Notes: generated by a model from the letters alone, not told the origin. A DNA stretch of 64,000 bases from Microbacterium sp. HD4P20 (GCF_019449275.2 NZ_JAHZQZ020000011.1:248001-312000); one strand, 5' to 3'. Counted from the stretch's first letter, positions 16,196 through 25,230 are shown. Translations and numbers: made by a program.

Positions 16196-17377
16196 ATGCG
16201 CGAAGCCGTCATCGTCGACGTCGTCCGAACCCCCTCGGGGCGCGGCAAGCCGGGGGGAGCGCTGAGCGGCGTGCACCCGGTCGACCTCGCCGCGGGTGTG
16301 CTGACCGGCCTGCTGGAGCGCAACGGGCTGGAGTCGCGCCACATCGACGACGTTCTCATGGGGTGCGTCAGCCAGATCGGCGACCAGGCCATGAACATCG
16401 GTCGGCAGGCGGTCCTCGCCGCGGGGTTCGACGAGACCGTGCCGGCCACGACGATCGACCGGCAGTGCGGCTCGAGCCAGCAGGCCGCGCACTTCGCTGC
16501 CCAGGGTGTGATCGCCGGCGCGTACGACATCGTCATCGCGGGTGGTGTGGAGTCGATGAGCCGCGTGCCGCTGGGATCTGCGTGGCAGGACACCACGCTC
16601 CCGGCGGGCCTGGCAGCGCGCTACCCCGAAGGACTGGTGAACCAGGGTGTGTCGGCCGAGCTCATCGCCGACAGGTGGCACTTGTCGCGCGAGCAGCTGG
16701 ACTCCTTCTCGGCCGAGTCGCATCGGCGGGCGGCGGATGCCTGGACCCACGGCCGCTTCGACTCCCAGGTGCTGCCGGTGCTGGCGCCAGGCTCGCCCGA
16801 CGCGGTCGCCTTCGATGAGACGGTGCGCGCGGGTACGACGGCGGAAGCCCTCGGCGGGCTGAACCCGGCCTTCCGCACCGACGAGCTTGCGGCGCGGTTC
16901 CCCGAGCTCGACTGGCGCATCACCGCGGGCAGTTCGTCGCCGCTCACGGATGCGGCATCCGCTGTTCTCATCATGAGCGCCGAGAAGGCGGGGGAGCTCG
17001 GGCTCGAGCCCAGAGCCCGCTTCCATTCATTCGCCATCGTCGGCGATGACCCGCTGTTCATGCTGACCGGGCCGATTCCGGCCACGCGCCGCATCCTCGA
17101 GCGCAGCGGCCTGTCGATCGACGACCTCGACGCGTACGAGGTCAACGAGGCCTTCGCGTCGGTGCCGCTTGCGTGGGCCGAAGAACTCGGCGCCGACCCG
17201 GAGAAGCTCAACCCGTGGGGCGGCGCGATCGCCCTCGGCCACGCGGTCGGCGCGTCCGGCACCCGTCTGCTGGGCACGCTCGTGGCGTACCTCGAGGCGA
17301 GCGGTGGACGCTACGGTCTGCAGACCATGTGCGAGGGCGGCGGCATGGCCAACGCGACGATCATCGAGCGCGTGTAG
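16196..17377 (+). CDS. Acetyl-CoA C-acyltransferase (thiolase)
   Basis: 393-residue type II thiolase for the last step of fatty-acid beta-oxidation or acetoacetyl-CoA metabolism. The catalytic triad is visible as Cys91 (DRQCGSSQQA), His349 (LGHAVGASG) and Cys379 (TMCEGGGMAN), with the NEAFA motif near 320. AGGAGG precedes the ATG. No partner beta-oxidation genes lie next to it, and only a small membrane protein follows, 23 bases downstream. Chain-length preference cannot be told. Confidence 0.93.
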   Translation: MREAVIVDVVRTPSGRGKPGGALSGVHPVDLAAGVLTGLLERNGLESRHIDDVLMGCVSQIGDQAMNIGRQAVLAAGFDETVPATTIDRQCGSSQQAAHFAAQGVIAGAYDIVIAGGVESMSRVPLGSAWQDTTLPAGLAARYPEGLVNQGVSAELIADRWHLSREQLDSFSAESHRRAADAWTHGRFDSQVLPVLAPGSPDAVAFDETVRAGTTAEALGGLNPAFRTDELAARFPELDWRITAGSSSPLTDAASAVLIMSAEKAGELGLEPRARFHSFAIVGDDPLFMLTGPIPATRRILERSGLSIDDLDAYEVNEAFASVPLAWAEELGADPEKLNPWGGAIALGHAVGASGTRLLGTLVAYLEASGGRYGLQTMCEGGGMANATIIERV

Positions 17378-17400
17378 CGCCGACCGTACGGAGGACGATC

Positions 17401-17694
17401 ATGACGCGACACGCAAGGGGCGTTGTCTCGCTCGTGGCCGGCGCCCTCGGGTGGGTGGCCGGCGCCTTCGCCATCGCGCAAGGGATCGCGATGTCGCCGC
17501 GGCTCATCTCGACTCTGTTGCAGCTCTTGTTGATGTGGCTGCCCGGTGCCGAGGCGCCCGACCTCTCCGCCGGCGGCTTCGCTGGTCCGCTCCTCTGGGG
17601 CGCGGGCGGGGTCCTGCTCATCCTCGGCGGATCCGCGGTGATCTTCCACGGGATCGACCTGCTGTGGCGACCCCGCGCGCACGACCTCCCGTAG
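17401..17694 (+). CDS. Small two-helix membrane protein
   Basis: 97 residues with an N-terminal hydrophobic helix (about 8-30), a central amphipathic or hydrophobic stretch (about 35-50) and a second transmembrane helix (about 62-82), ending WRPRAHDLP. CGGAGGA precedes the ATG. It is co-directional with the thiolase and close behind it, possibly co-transcribed. I recognise no family. Confidence 0.7.
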   Translation: MTRHARGVVSLVAGALGWVAGAFAIAQGIAMSPRLISTLLQLLLMWLPGAEAPDLSAGGFAGPLLWGAGGVLLILGGSAVIFHGIDLLWRPRAHDLP

Positions 17695-17713
17695 CGACGT
17701 CGTCGCGGCCGGC

Positions 17714-17817
17714 CCGCCGGGCGGCGGATCCCGCTCTCCGCCCGGCGGAGAGTCGTGCGCGTGGCGGAGATCCCCGCCGGGATTCTCCGACGTAGCAGCG
17801 AGTCTCCGCCCGGCGGA
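17714..17817 (+). repeat. Intergenic repeat copy B (about 104 bp)
   Basis: Three palindromic cores (CCGCCGGGCGG at 17714, CTCCGCCCGGCGGAG at about 17735, TCCGCCCGGCGGA ending at 17817) with the same spacing as copies A and C. It aligns to copy C at roughly 80-85% by eye. It sits between two convergent genes. Confidence 0.7.
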
Positions 17818-17852
17818 TGCACGCGGACCGCCGATGGCGGCGGCCAACGGCG

Positions 17853-18701
17853 TCACAGGACCGACTTCACGTACTGCTCCAGGGTGGTCGTGCCCCGCCG
17901 CGGCGCATCGGGAAGCTCGACGGTGCTGATCGTACGGCGGGTCATTCCCGCGTACGAACTCGCCGCCGCGGGGCTGAATCCGAACGCCGCGAACGTCGCC
18001 TCGAGATGGTCGGGTGCAACCACCTCGAGTCGCACGTCGCGCTGCAGCTGTGCGGCAAGGACCCCGGCCACGTCGGCCGCGGTGTAGCGCTGCGGGCCCT
18101 CGACGTATTCGATCCCCACGTCGTCCACGTCCGAGACGAGTCGCTGCGCGGCTGCCTCGCCGACATCGGCGGGCGCGACCATGGGCATTTTCAGATCCGT
18201 CGGCAGCATCGTCGCCAGTGATCCCGACTCGCGAGCCGCAGCGATGAAGCCATCCCAGTTCGACATGTAGTAGGCGCCGCGGTTCACCGCCGCGGGGATG
18301 CCTTGCTGCGCCAGTCCGTTCTCGAGCCGCCACAGGGTACCCAGGTCGCCGATGCGATCGCCGGGCGCCGCGCCATACGTCGACACGGCAACGACCTTCT
18401 CCAGACCGCATCCGTCGAGTGCCGCCAGGATGTTGTCGACGGTCCGCCGCTCCACCGCGTCGGTGTCTTCGGACGGGTCGGCCGGCGGGTTGAGCAGCAA
18501 CGCTCGTCGCCCCATCCGGAACACGTCGCGCAGGCCGTCCACATCGTTGATGTCGGCCTCCGCGATCGATGCGCCCTTGGCCTGCCAGGACGACGCCGAC
18601 TCCGTGCTTCGGGTGACGATCGTCACCTCCTCTCCCCGTCGCAGCAGCGCGTCGGCCGCGGCTGATCCGACGTGGCCCGTTCCGCCCATGACGATGTACA
18701 T
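17853..18701 (-). CDS. NmrA-like NAD(P)-binding protein
   Basis: 282-residue atypical short-chain dehydrogenase. The Rossmann motif GGTGHVGSAAADAL is at residues 6-19, followed by IVTRS with the basic residue that favours NADP. STYGAA and NRGAYYMSNW are segments typical of NmrA/NAD(P)H-azoreductase-like proteins, which can be enzymes or redox sensors. The ATG at 18701 is chosen because AGGAGCGGAG lies just upstream; longer in-frame extensions run into the repeat element and lack an RBS. It is monocistronic, convergent with the thiolase unit and divergent from the pullulanase gene. Confidence 0.85.
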   Translation of the reverse strand: MYIVMGGTGHVGSAAADALLRRGEEVTIVTRSTESASSWQAKGASIAEADINDVDGLRDVFRMGRRALLLNPPADPSEDTDAVERRTVDNILAALDGCGLEKVVAVSTYGAAPGDRIGDLGTLWRLENGLAQQGIPAAVNRGAYYMSNWDGFIAAARESGSLATMLPTDLKMPMVAPADVGEAAAQRLVSDVDDVGIEYVEGPQRYTAADVAGVLAAQLQRDVRLEVVAPDHLEATFAAFGFSPAAASSYAGMTRRTISTVELPDAPRRGTTTLEQYVKSVL

Positions 18702-18787
18702 CTCCGCTCCTCTGGTCTCTTCTGCGGGGTCTGGCTCAGTCAACTGCGAGGCTGCGACATCGTCTCGGAACGGCCCCTTCGGATCGT

Positions 18788-18890
18788 CCGCCGGGCGGCG
18801 AATCCCCCCTCCGCCCGGCGGAGGGTCGTGCCCGCGGCGGAGCTTCTCGCGGGGATCCTCCGACACGACGGCGATTCTCCGCCCGGCGGA
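18788..18890 (+). repeat. Intergenic repeat copy C (about 103 bp)
   Basis: Same triple-palindrome element as at 13141 and 17714, in the same orientation, between two divergent genes. The near-identical opening CCGCCGGGCGGCG and closing TTCTCCGCCCGGCGGA match copy B. Confidence 0.7.
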
Positions 18891-18927
18891 AACGACCTCA
18901 ACGCATACGTGCCCGGAAGCGCGGACT

Positions 18928-18939
18928 GCAAGCGGTTGC
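18928..18939. promoter_or_regulatory. LacI-type operator, distal
   Basis: GCAAGCGGTTGC matches a palindrome at 10 of 12 positions and resembles the GCAAGCGCTTGC-like sites of LacI-family sugar repressors. It lies 75 bases upstream of the better site at 19003. Confidence 0.4.
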
Positions 18940-19002
18940 CCAAATCGACGGGCGGAAGGATGCTGCGTCGCCGAGCCAGCCCTGAATGAAAGAGTTCTCA
19001 TA

Positions 19003-19042
19003 CTGTAAGCGCTTGCAGAATCGCGATCGCCGCTGCTACTGT
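19003..19042 (+). promoter_or_regulatory. Pullulanase promoter with overlapping LacI-type operator
   Basis: CTGTAAGCGCTTGCAG (19003-19018) is an almost perfect palindrome. Its right half contains TTGCAG, a possible -35 box, spaced 18 bases from TACTGT (19037-19042). A repressor bound here would directly block RNA polymerase. A maltose/maltodextrin-type LacI repressor is inferred; none of the two LacI genes in the window has matching sites. Confidence 0.5.
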
Positions 19043-19090
19043 CGGCGGCACACTGCATCATCGGCACGTTGGCGTGCCCACCGCCCCCTC

Positions 19091-19095
19091 AGGAG
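19091..19095 (+). promoter_or_regulatory. RBS that fixes the pullulanase start
   Basis: AGGAG five bases before GTG 19101. The in-frame GTG at 19074 lacks a comparable site and would lengthen the signal peptide's N-region by nine residues. Confidence 0.7.
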
Positions 19096-19100
19096 CTCCC

Positions 19101-22100
19101 GTGTCGAAGTCGACCGCCGCACGTGCCCGCCGTCTGACCGCCAGCCTCGCTGCCGCTGCGCTCGTAACCGCGGGGGGAGTGATCGTCCCGGCGCTCGCTG
19201 CGGCGCCGGCTGCTGCTGCCGACCGGACGTTCGCGCTCGTCGGCAGCCTGCAGTCCGAGCTGGGCTGCTCCGAGGACTGGCAGCCGGCGTGCACCGAGAC
19301 CGAGCTGACACCGACCGGCACTCCGCACGTCTACGCCGCTGAGTTCGAGGTGCCGGCGGGGTCCTACGAGTACAAGGTCGCGGTCGACGACACCTGGGAC
19401 GAGGCCTACGGTCTGAACGGCGGCGGCGACAACATCCCGCTCACCGTCGACGGGCCCGCCACGCTGCGCTTCGTGTTCGACGACACCAGCCACAGGGTGG
19501 GCGTCGAGGCCCAGTCGCTGCGCACGGACTACACGGCGGACGACGACGCCCTCATCGCGGCTCCGGTCCGCCAGCCCGGCAGCGACGAGCAGTTCTACTT
19601 CGTCATGACCGACCGCTTCGCCAACGGCGACCCGGCGAACGACACCGGCGGCGCGCCGACTTCGGGTCCAGGGGGAGACCGACTGGCGCACGGGTTCGAC
19701 CCCACCGACAAGGGCTTCTACAACGGCGGCGACATCGCCGGGCTCCGGGCGAACCTCGACTACATCAAGGGGCTCGGTACGAGCGCGATCTGGCTGACGC
19801 CGAGCTTCACCAACCGCCCGGTCCAGGGCGAGGGCGCGAACGCGAGCGCCGGATACCACGGGTACTGGATCACGGACTTCACACAGATCGACCCACACCT
19901 CGGCACCAACGCCGAGCTCGAGGCGCTGATCGCCGAGGCGCACGCCGAGGGCATCAAGGTGTACTTCGACATCATCACGAACCACACCGCCGACGTGATC
20001 GACTATGCCGAGGGCCAGTACTCGTACATCGACCAGGCCACCGAGCCCTACCGCGACGCGAACGGCACAGCGTTCGACCCTGCCGAGCACGCGGGCACCG
20101 GCAGCTTCCCGGAGCTGGACCCGGCGACGTCGTTCCCCTACACCCCGACGCTGACCGGTGCCGACGCGACCGCGAAGACCCCGGCCTGGCTCAACGACCC
20201 CACGCTGTACCACAACCGCGGCAACTCGACCTGGTCGGGGGAATCGGTGACCTACGGCGACTTCGACGGTCTGGACGACCTCATGACCGAGCACCCGACG
20301 GTGGTGAGCGGCTTCGTCGACGTCTACCAGGACTGGATCGACCTCGGCATCGACGGCTTCCGCATCGACACCGCCAAGCACGTGAACTTCGAGTTCTGGG
20401 AGCAGTGGTCCACCGAGGTGCTCGACTACGCCCACGCCGCGGGCAAGCCCGAGTTCTTCATGTTCGGCGAGGTCTACGACGCCGACCCCGTCAAGCTCGC
20501 GCCGTATGTCCGCGACACCGACATGAACAGCGTGCTCGACTTCACGTTCCAGTCCTCGGCGGTGAGCTTCGCGGCGGGCAACAGCGCGAAGGGCCTGCAG
20601 AGCCTCTACGCCGGCGATGACCGGTACACGACACCGGACTCGTCGTCGACGGCGCTGCCGACCTTCCTCGGCAATCACGACATGGGGCGGGTGGGACACC
20701 TGCTGCAGACCACACCGAACGCGCTGGAGCGCGACCTGCTCGCGCACGACCTGATGTTCCTCGGACGCGGGCAGCCCGTCGTGTACTACGGCGACGAGCA
20801 GGGCTTCGCGGGCACCGGCGGCGACAAGAGCGCGCGACAGTCCCTCTTCGCCAGTCAGGTCGCCGAGTACCAGAACCAGCCCCTCATCACGGGCGAGAAC
20901 GCCGGCGCCGTCGATCGGTACGCGACGGATGCCCCCGTGTACGAGCACATCGCAGGGCTCTCGCAGCTGCGCGCCGACCACCCCGCGCTCGTCACCGGCG
21001 CGCAGATCGAGCGCTACGCCGACAACGGCGCCGGCGTCTACGCCTTCTCGCGCGTCGACCGCGACGAGAAGGTCGAATACCTCGTCGCCCTCAACAACAC
21101 CGCGGCCGACAAGACCGTGAGCGTCCCGACTCTCACGGCGAACGCGGCGTTCACGGCGGTGTACGGCACCCAGACCGGGATCCAGACGGATGCCTCCGCC
21201 GCGGCATCCGTCACCGTTCCGGCCCTGTCGGCCGTCGTCTACCGCGCCGACGCGCCCGTGACCGCCCCCGCGGCACCGATCGAACTCACGGTGAGCGCGC
21301 CCGCCGCCGGAGCGGGAGTGACCGGTTCGGTCGCCGTCAGCGCCGACGTCGATGACGTCACGTGGCACGAGACGAGCTTCGCGTGGCGGGTGGTGGGCTC
21401 GGACGACTGGCACGCGCTCGGTACCGCCGAAGACACCGAGCCGCGCGTCTTCCACGACATCGACGGGCTCGCGAACGGCACGCTCGTCGAGTACCGCGCG
21501 GTGACGACGGATGCCGCGGGCCACCACTCCGCGGCATCGACCTACGCGTCGGTGGGCAACGCCGTATCGCTCGACGTTCCCCAAGAGCCCGAGTCGCCGA
21601 TCGACATGGTGACGGTGCCGGGAAGCCTCAACTCCGAGATGGGCTGCGCGGGCGACTGGGCGCCGGGATGCGAGGCAGCGAAGCTGACGCTGCGCGCGGA
21701 CGGCGTGTGGGCGGGCACCTTCGACCTGGCCGCCGGTGAGTACGAGTACAAGGTCGCGATCAACGGCACGTGGGACCTCAACTACGGCGCCAACGGCGTT
21801 CCGGGCGGGGCGAACATCGCGATCTCCCACCCGGGCGGACCGATCACGTTCTACTTCGACCCGCGCACGAACATCGTGCAGTCCACGGCGGAGGGTCCCA
21901 TCGTGACGGTGCCCGGCTCGCACCAGAGCGAGAGCGGATGCGCCGGGGACTGGGCTCCCGACTGTCTCGCGAGCCTCATGGCCGACGGCGACAGGGACGG
22001 CGTGTACGAACTGACGCTCGAGCTGCCGGAGGGCGCCTACGAGGGCAAGGTGGCGCACGGCCTGAGCTGGGCCGAGAACTACGGCGTCGGCGGTGTGCGC

Positions 22101-24842
22101 GACGGCTCGAACTACTCGTTCACCGTGACCGAGGGCGTGCCGGTGCTCTTCCGCTACACGCTCGCGACCCACGCACTGCAGATCGGCGACGGGCTTCCCG
22201 GGCTCGGCGAGCAGCGGGCGCACTGGATCGACGCCGACACGATCGCGTGGCCCGCCGACCTCGGTACTCCGGCGGCGGAGGCCACCTGGCAGCTCCACGC
22301 CTCTCCCGACGGGGCGCTCGTCCTCGAAGACGGCGAGGTCACGGGCGGCGACGCCATCGGTCTGTCGCTGGTCGAAAGTGGACTGACAGCCGAACAGCAG
22401 GAGCGGTTCCCCGCGCTCGCCGGGTTCGCGGCGCTGCGTGTGGCGGATCCGGATGCCGCAGGCGACCTGCTGCGCGGACAGCTCATGGTGTCGCAGCGAA
22501 ACGGCGAGGGCGCCGTGTCGGCATACACCGGCGTGCAGATCCCCGGTGTGCTCGACGCCCTCTATGCCGATGCACTGGCAGATGCCGAGCTGGGCGTGAC
22601 GTTCCGGGGCAAGAAGCCGACGTTCCGGCTGTGGGCCCCGACCGCGCAGCAGGCGTCCCTGCTCACGTGGGAGGCCGGTGCCGAGGGCGGCGACCCCGAG
22701 CGGCACGAGGCCGAGTGGGACGCGGCATCCGGGATCTGGACCGTCGAAGGCGGCAAGGGCCTCAAGGGCGACGAATATGCGTGGGAGGTCGTCGTCTATG
22801 CGCCGACGACCGGCGCGATCGAGACGAACACCGTGACCGACCCGTACTCTGTCGCGCTCACCCTGAATTCGGAGCGGTCGGTCGCCATCGATCTGCACGA
22901 CAAGCAATGGCGGCCGAAGGTGTGGCAGACCAAGAAGGCGCCGGCGATCGACCGGCCCGTCGAGCGTGCCATCTACGAGCTGCACGTTCGCGACTTCTCC
23001 ATCAGCGACGAGTCGGTGCCCGAAGCCGAGCGCGGCACGTACCGGGCGTTCACGCGCGACAGCGCGGGCACGCAGCAGCTGCGGCAGCTGGCGGACGCCG
23101 GCATCAACACCGTGCATCTGCTGCCGACGTTCGACATCGCGACGATCGAAGAGGACCGGTCGAAGCAGGCGCAGCCGGCGTGCGACTTGGCGTCGTTCGG
23201 CCCGGCCAATACCGCGCAGCAGGCGTGCATCGAGGCCCTGGCCGACTCGGACGGCTTCAACTGGGGCTACGACCCTTATCACTTCACCGTCCCCGAGGGC
23301 TCGTACGCGGTCGATGCCGAGGGCGGCGCCCGAGTCGCTGAGTTCCGCGAGATGGTCGGCGCGCTGCACGGGATGGGTCTGCAGGTCGTGCTCGACCAGG
23401 TGTTCAACCACACCGCGCAGTCGGGTCAGGACGAGAAATCGGTGCTCGACAAGGTCGTGCCCGGCTACTATCACCGCCTCAACCTGGCCGGCGGTGTCGA
23501 GACCTCGACGTGCTGCCAGAACGTCGCGACCGAGCACGAGGCAGCCGAGAAGCTCATGGTCGACTCGGTCGTCACGTGGGCGCGCGACTACCGGGTCGAC
23601 GGCTTCCGTTTCGACCTGATGGGGCATCACTCCAAGGCCAACATGCTGGCCGTCCGCGAGGCGCTGGATTCCCTCACGGTGAAGGAGGACGGCGTCGACG
23701 GCTCGAAGGTCTACCTGTACGGCGAGGGCTGGAACTTCGGCGAAGTCGCGAACAACGCTCTCTTCGAACAGGCCACGCAGGGTCAGCTGGGCGGTACCGG
23801 CATCGGGACGTTCACCGACCGGCTGCGCGATGCCGTGCATGGCGGCAGCCCCGTCGCCGCGGACTCGAAGTTCTTCCAGGGCTTCGGCACGGGCTTGGCG
23901 ACCGACCCCAACGGCAGCGACCAGTCCGCGCCGGGCGACCCGTTCGCGGATCTTGCGCACAAGACCGACCTGGTGAAGCTCGGCCTCGCGGGCAATCTGC
24001 GCGACTTCGAGATGACGGCTGCCGACGGCACGGTGAGACCCGGCGATGAGTTCGACTACAACGGCTCACCGGCCGGCTACGCCGACCAGCCCGACGAGAT
24101 CATCACCTACGTCGACGCGCACGACAACGAGACGCTCTACGACCTCGGCGTGCTGAAGCTGCCCGCCGACACCCCGATGGCCGACCGGGTGCGGATGAAC
24201 ACGCTGTCGCTCGCGACCACAGCGTTCGCGCAGACCCCGTCGTTCTGGCACGCCGGCACCGAGCTGCTGCGCTCGAAGTCGCTCGACCGGAACAGCTACA
24301 ACTCGGGCGACTGGTTCAACCGCATCGACTGGACGGGGCAGGAGTCGACGTTCGGCTCCGGCCTGCCCCGTGAGGCCGACAACGGCGACCACTGGGACGA
24401 CCTCGCGCCGCTCTTGGCCGACCCCGCGAACAAGCCGGGCGCTGCCGACATCGCGGCGGCCGAGGCATCCGCTCTCGATCTGCTGCGCGTGCGCGAAGAA
24501 GTGGGCCTGCTGCGCCTCGGGTCAGCGGACCTGATCCAGCAGAAGGTCACGTTCCCCGGAAGCGGACCGGATGCCGCGCCCGGGCTCGTCGTGATGCTCA
24601 TCGACGATCTCGTCGGTGAGGACGTCGACCCTGAGCTCGAGGGAGCCCTGGTCGTCTTCAACGCCACGCCCGACGCGGCGACGCAGTCCGTTCCCGAGCT
24701 CGCCGGTCGCGAGTTCGCGCTGACGCCCGCGCTGGCGGACGGCTCGGACGCGGTCGTCAAGACGACGACGTGGGATGCCGCGAGCGGCACGATCACGGTG
24801 CCGGCGCGATCGGCCGTGGTGCTGATCGATCGGCAGCCGTGA
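19101..24842 (+). CDS. Secreted bifunctional alpha-amylase / pullulanase
   Basis: 1913 residues with a Sec-type signal peptide (about 1-40, ending APAAAA). An X25-like starch-associated module (about 41-135, GC-DW-P-C pattern) is followed by a GH13 alpha-amylase domain from about 163: Asp in DGFRIDT (near 419), Glu in FGEVYD (near 456), Asp in NHDMGR (near 526). Next come an Fn3-like segment (about 725-820), two more X25 modules (from about 833 and 933) and a CBM48-like module (near 1166). Last is a pullulanase GH13 domain with HVRDFS, VDGFRFDLMG (near 1500), YGEGWN (near 1540) and DAHDNE (near 1672). It should cut both alpha-1,4 and alpha-1,6 bonds of starch, glycogen or pullulan outside the cell. 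No cell-wall anchor is visible. It is monocistronic, with LacI-type operators upstream. Confidence 0.93.
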   Translation: MSKSTAARARRLTASLAAAALVTAGGVIVPALAAAPAAAADRTFALVGSLQSELGCSEDWQPACTETELTPTGTPHVYAAEFEVPAGSYEYKVAVDDTWDEAYGLNGGGDNIPLTVDGPATLRFVFDDTSHRVGVEAQSLRTDYTADDDALIAAPVRQPGSDEQFYFVMTDRFANGDPANDTGGAPTSGPGGDRLAHGFDPTDKGFYNGGDIAGLRANLDYIKGLGTSAIWLTPSFTNRPVQGEGANASAGYHGYWITDFTQIDPHLGTNAELEALIAEAHAEGIKVYFDIITNHTADVIDYAEGQYSYIDQATEPYRDANGTAFDPAEHAGTGSFPELDPATSFPYTPTLTGADATAKTPAWLNDPTLYHNRGNSTWSGESVTYGDFDGLDDLMTEHPTVVSGFVDVYQDWIDLGIDGFRIDTAKHVNFEFWEQWSTEVLDYAHAAGKPEFFMFGEVYDADPVKLAPYVRDTDMNSVLDFTFQSSAVSFAAGNSAKGLQSLYAGDDRYTTPDSSSTALPTFLGNHDMGRVGHLLQTTPNALERDLLAHDLMFLGRGQPVVYYGDEQGFAGTGGDKSARQSLFASQVAEYQNQPLITGENAGAVDRYATDAPVYEHIAGLSQLRADHPALVTGAQIERYADNGAGVYAFSRVDRDEKVEYLVALNNTAADKTVSVPTLTANAAFTAVYGTQTGIQTDASAAASVTVPALSAVVYRADAPVTAPAAPIELTVSAPAAGAGVTGSVAVSADVDDVTWHETSFAWRVVGSDDWHALGTAEDTEPRVFHDIDGLANGTLVEYRAVTTDAAGHHSAASTYASVGNAVSLDVPQEPESPIDMVTVPGSLNSEMGCAGDWAPGCEAAKLTLRADGVWAGTFDLAAGEYEYKVAINGTWDLNYGANGVPGGANIAISHPGGPITFYFDPRTNIVQSTAEGPIVTVPGSHQSESGCAGDWAPDCLASLMADGDRDGVYELTLELPEGAYEGKVAHGLSWAENYGVGGVRDGSNYSFTVTEGVPVLFRYTLATHALQIGDGLPGLGEQRAHWIDADTIAWPADLGTPAAEATWQLHASPDGALVLEDGEVTGGDAIGLSLVESGLTAEQQERFPALAGFAALRVADPDAAGDLLRGQLMVSQRNGEGAVSAYTGVQIPGVLDALYADALADAELGVTFRGKKPTFRLWAPTAQQASLLTWEAGAEGGDPERHEAEWDAASGIWTVEGGKGLKGDEYAWEVVVYAPTTGAIETNTVTDPYSVALTLNSERSVAIDLHDKQWRPKVWQTKKAPAIDRPVERAIYELHVRDFSISDESVPEAERGTYRAFTRDSAGTQQLRQLADAGINTVHLLPTFDIATIEEDRSKQAQPACDLASFGPANTAQQACIEALADSDGFNWGYDPYHFTVPEGSYAVDAEGGARVAEFREMVGALHGMGLQVVLDQVFNHTAQSGQDEKSVLDKVVPGYYHRLNLAGGVETSTCCQNVATEHEAAEKLMVDSVVTWARDYRVDGFRFDLMGHHSKANMLAVREALDSLTVKEDGVDGSKVYLYGEGWNFGEVANNALFEQATQGQLGGTGIGTFTDRLRDAVHGGSPVAADSKFFQGFGTGLATDPNGSDQSAPGDPFADLAHKTDLVKLGLAGNLRDFEMTAADGTVRPGDEFDYNGSPAGYADQPDEIITYVDAHDNETLYDLGVLKLPADTPMADRVRMNTLSLATTAFAQTPSFWHAGTELLRSKSLDRNSYNSGDWFNRIDWTGQESTFGSGLPREADNGDHWDDLAPLLADPANKPGAADIAAAEASALDLLRVREEVGLLRLGSADLIQQKVTFPGSGPDAAPGLVVMLIDDLVGEDVDPELEGALVVFNATPDAATQSVPELAGREFALTPALADGSDAVVKTTTWDAASGTITVPARSAVVLIDRQP

Positions 24843-24855
24843 CGCCGGCCGTGGG

Positions 24856-25224
24856 TCAGAGCGGGCTGCCGACGCGGATGAGGTTGCCGCTGCTGTCGAC
24901 GACGGCGAACTCCCGCATGCCGTAGTCGGTGTCGGTGGGAGCATCGATGCGGCTGCCGGTCGCGGCATCCGGAATCACGAGGTGTCGCCAGTCCACGAAC
25001 ACCGACTGGGCGTCGTCGACGTAGAGGTAGCACATCGACGCGCTGCGTAGCGGATCGACGGACGTGTCCAGCGTGAAGTGCAGCTCGGCATCACCGCGCC
25101 CGATGATGAGGTATCCCCAGTCCTCGGGTGGTGCACCGCGATTCTCGAAGCCCAGGCGCTCGTAGAACGAGAGCGTCTCGGCTAGGTCTCGGCTCAGCAG
25201 AATGGGAACAGCGCGCTCGGTCAT
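24856..25224 (-). CDS. VOC protein, bleomycin-resistance-like
   Basis: 122 residues with the vicinal-oxygen-chelate fold. The beginning VPILLSRDLAETLSFYERLGFE and the centre GDAELHFTL and MCYLYVDDAQSVF resemble bleomycin-binding proteins, which sequester the drug as a dimer. The C-terminus MREFAVVDSSGNLIRVG is canonical. Actual resistance is not shown by sequence; many homologues have other roles. The ATG is six bases after TAAAGT, a leaderless arrangement. It converges on the pullulanase gene, 13 bases away. Confidence 0.85.
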   Translation of the reverse strand: MTERAVPILLSRDLAETLSFYERLGFENRGAPPEDWGYLIIGRGDAELHFTLDTSVDPLRSASMCYLYVDDAQSVFVDWRHLVIPDAATGSRIDAPTDTDYGMREFAVVDSSGNLIRVGSPL

Positions 25225-25230
25225 GCGCGA

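Larger units (their letters stand above)
18702..19100. other. 399-base regulatory gap before the pullulanase
   Basis: The only gene-free stretch above 300 bases. It holds the RBS and promoter side of the NmrA-like gene, repeat copy C (18788-18890), two LacI-type palindromes (18928-18939 and 19003-19018) and the pullulanase promoter. I see no credible small gene. Confidence 0.6.

Noticed and set aside
13141..18890. Repeated CCGCCCGGCGG blocks as a CRISPR array
   Set aside because: Three elements lie kilobases apart, each internally palindromic, with no regular repeat-spacer pattern and no cas genes.
19074..19100. GTG 19074 as pullulanase start
   Set aside because: No RBS, whereas AGGAG is well placed for GTG 19101.
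19089..23960. A 1623-residue open frame opposite the pullulanase gene
   Set aside because: Arg/Val/Gly/Asp-rich shadow typical of GC-rich antisense frames. The plus-strand frame has clear signal peptide, GH13 motifs and RBS.
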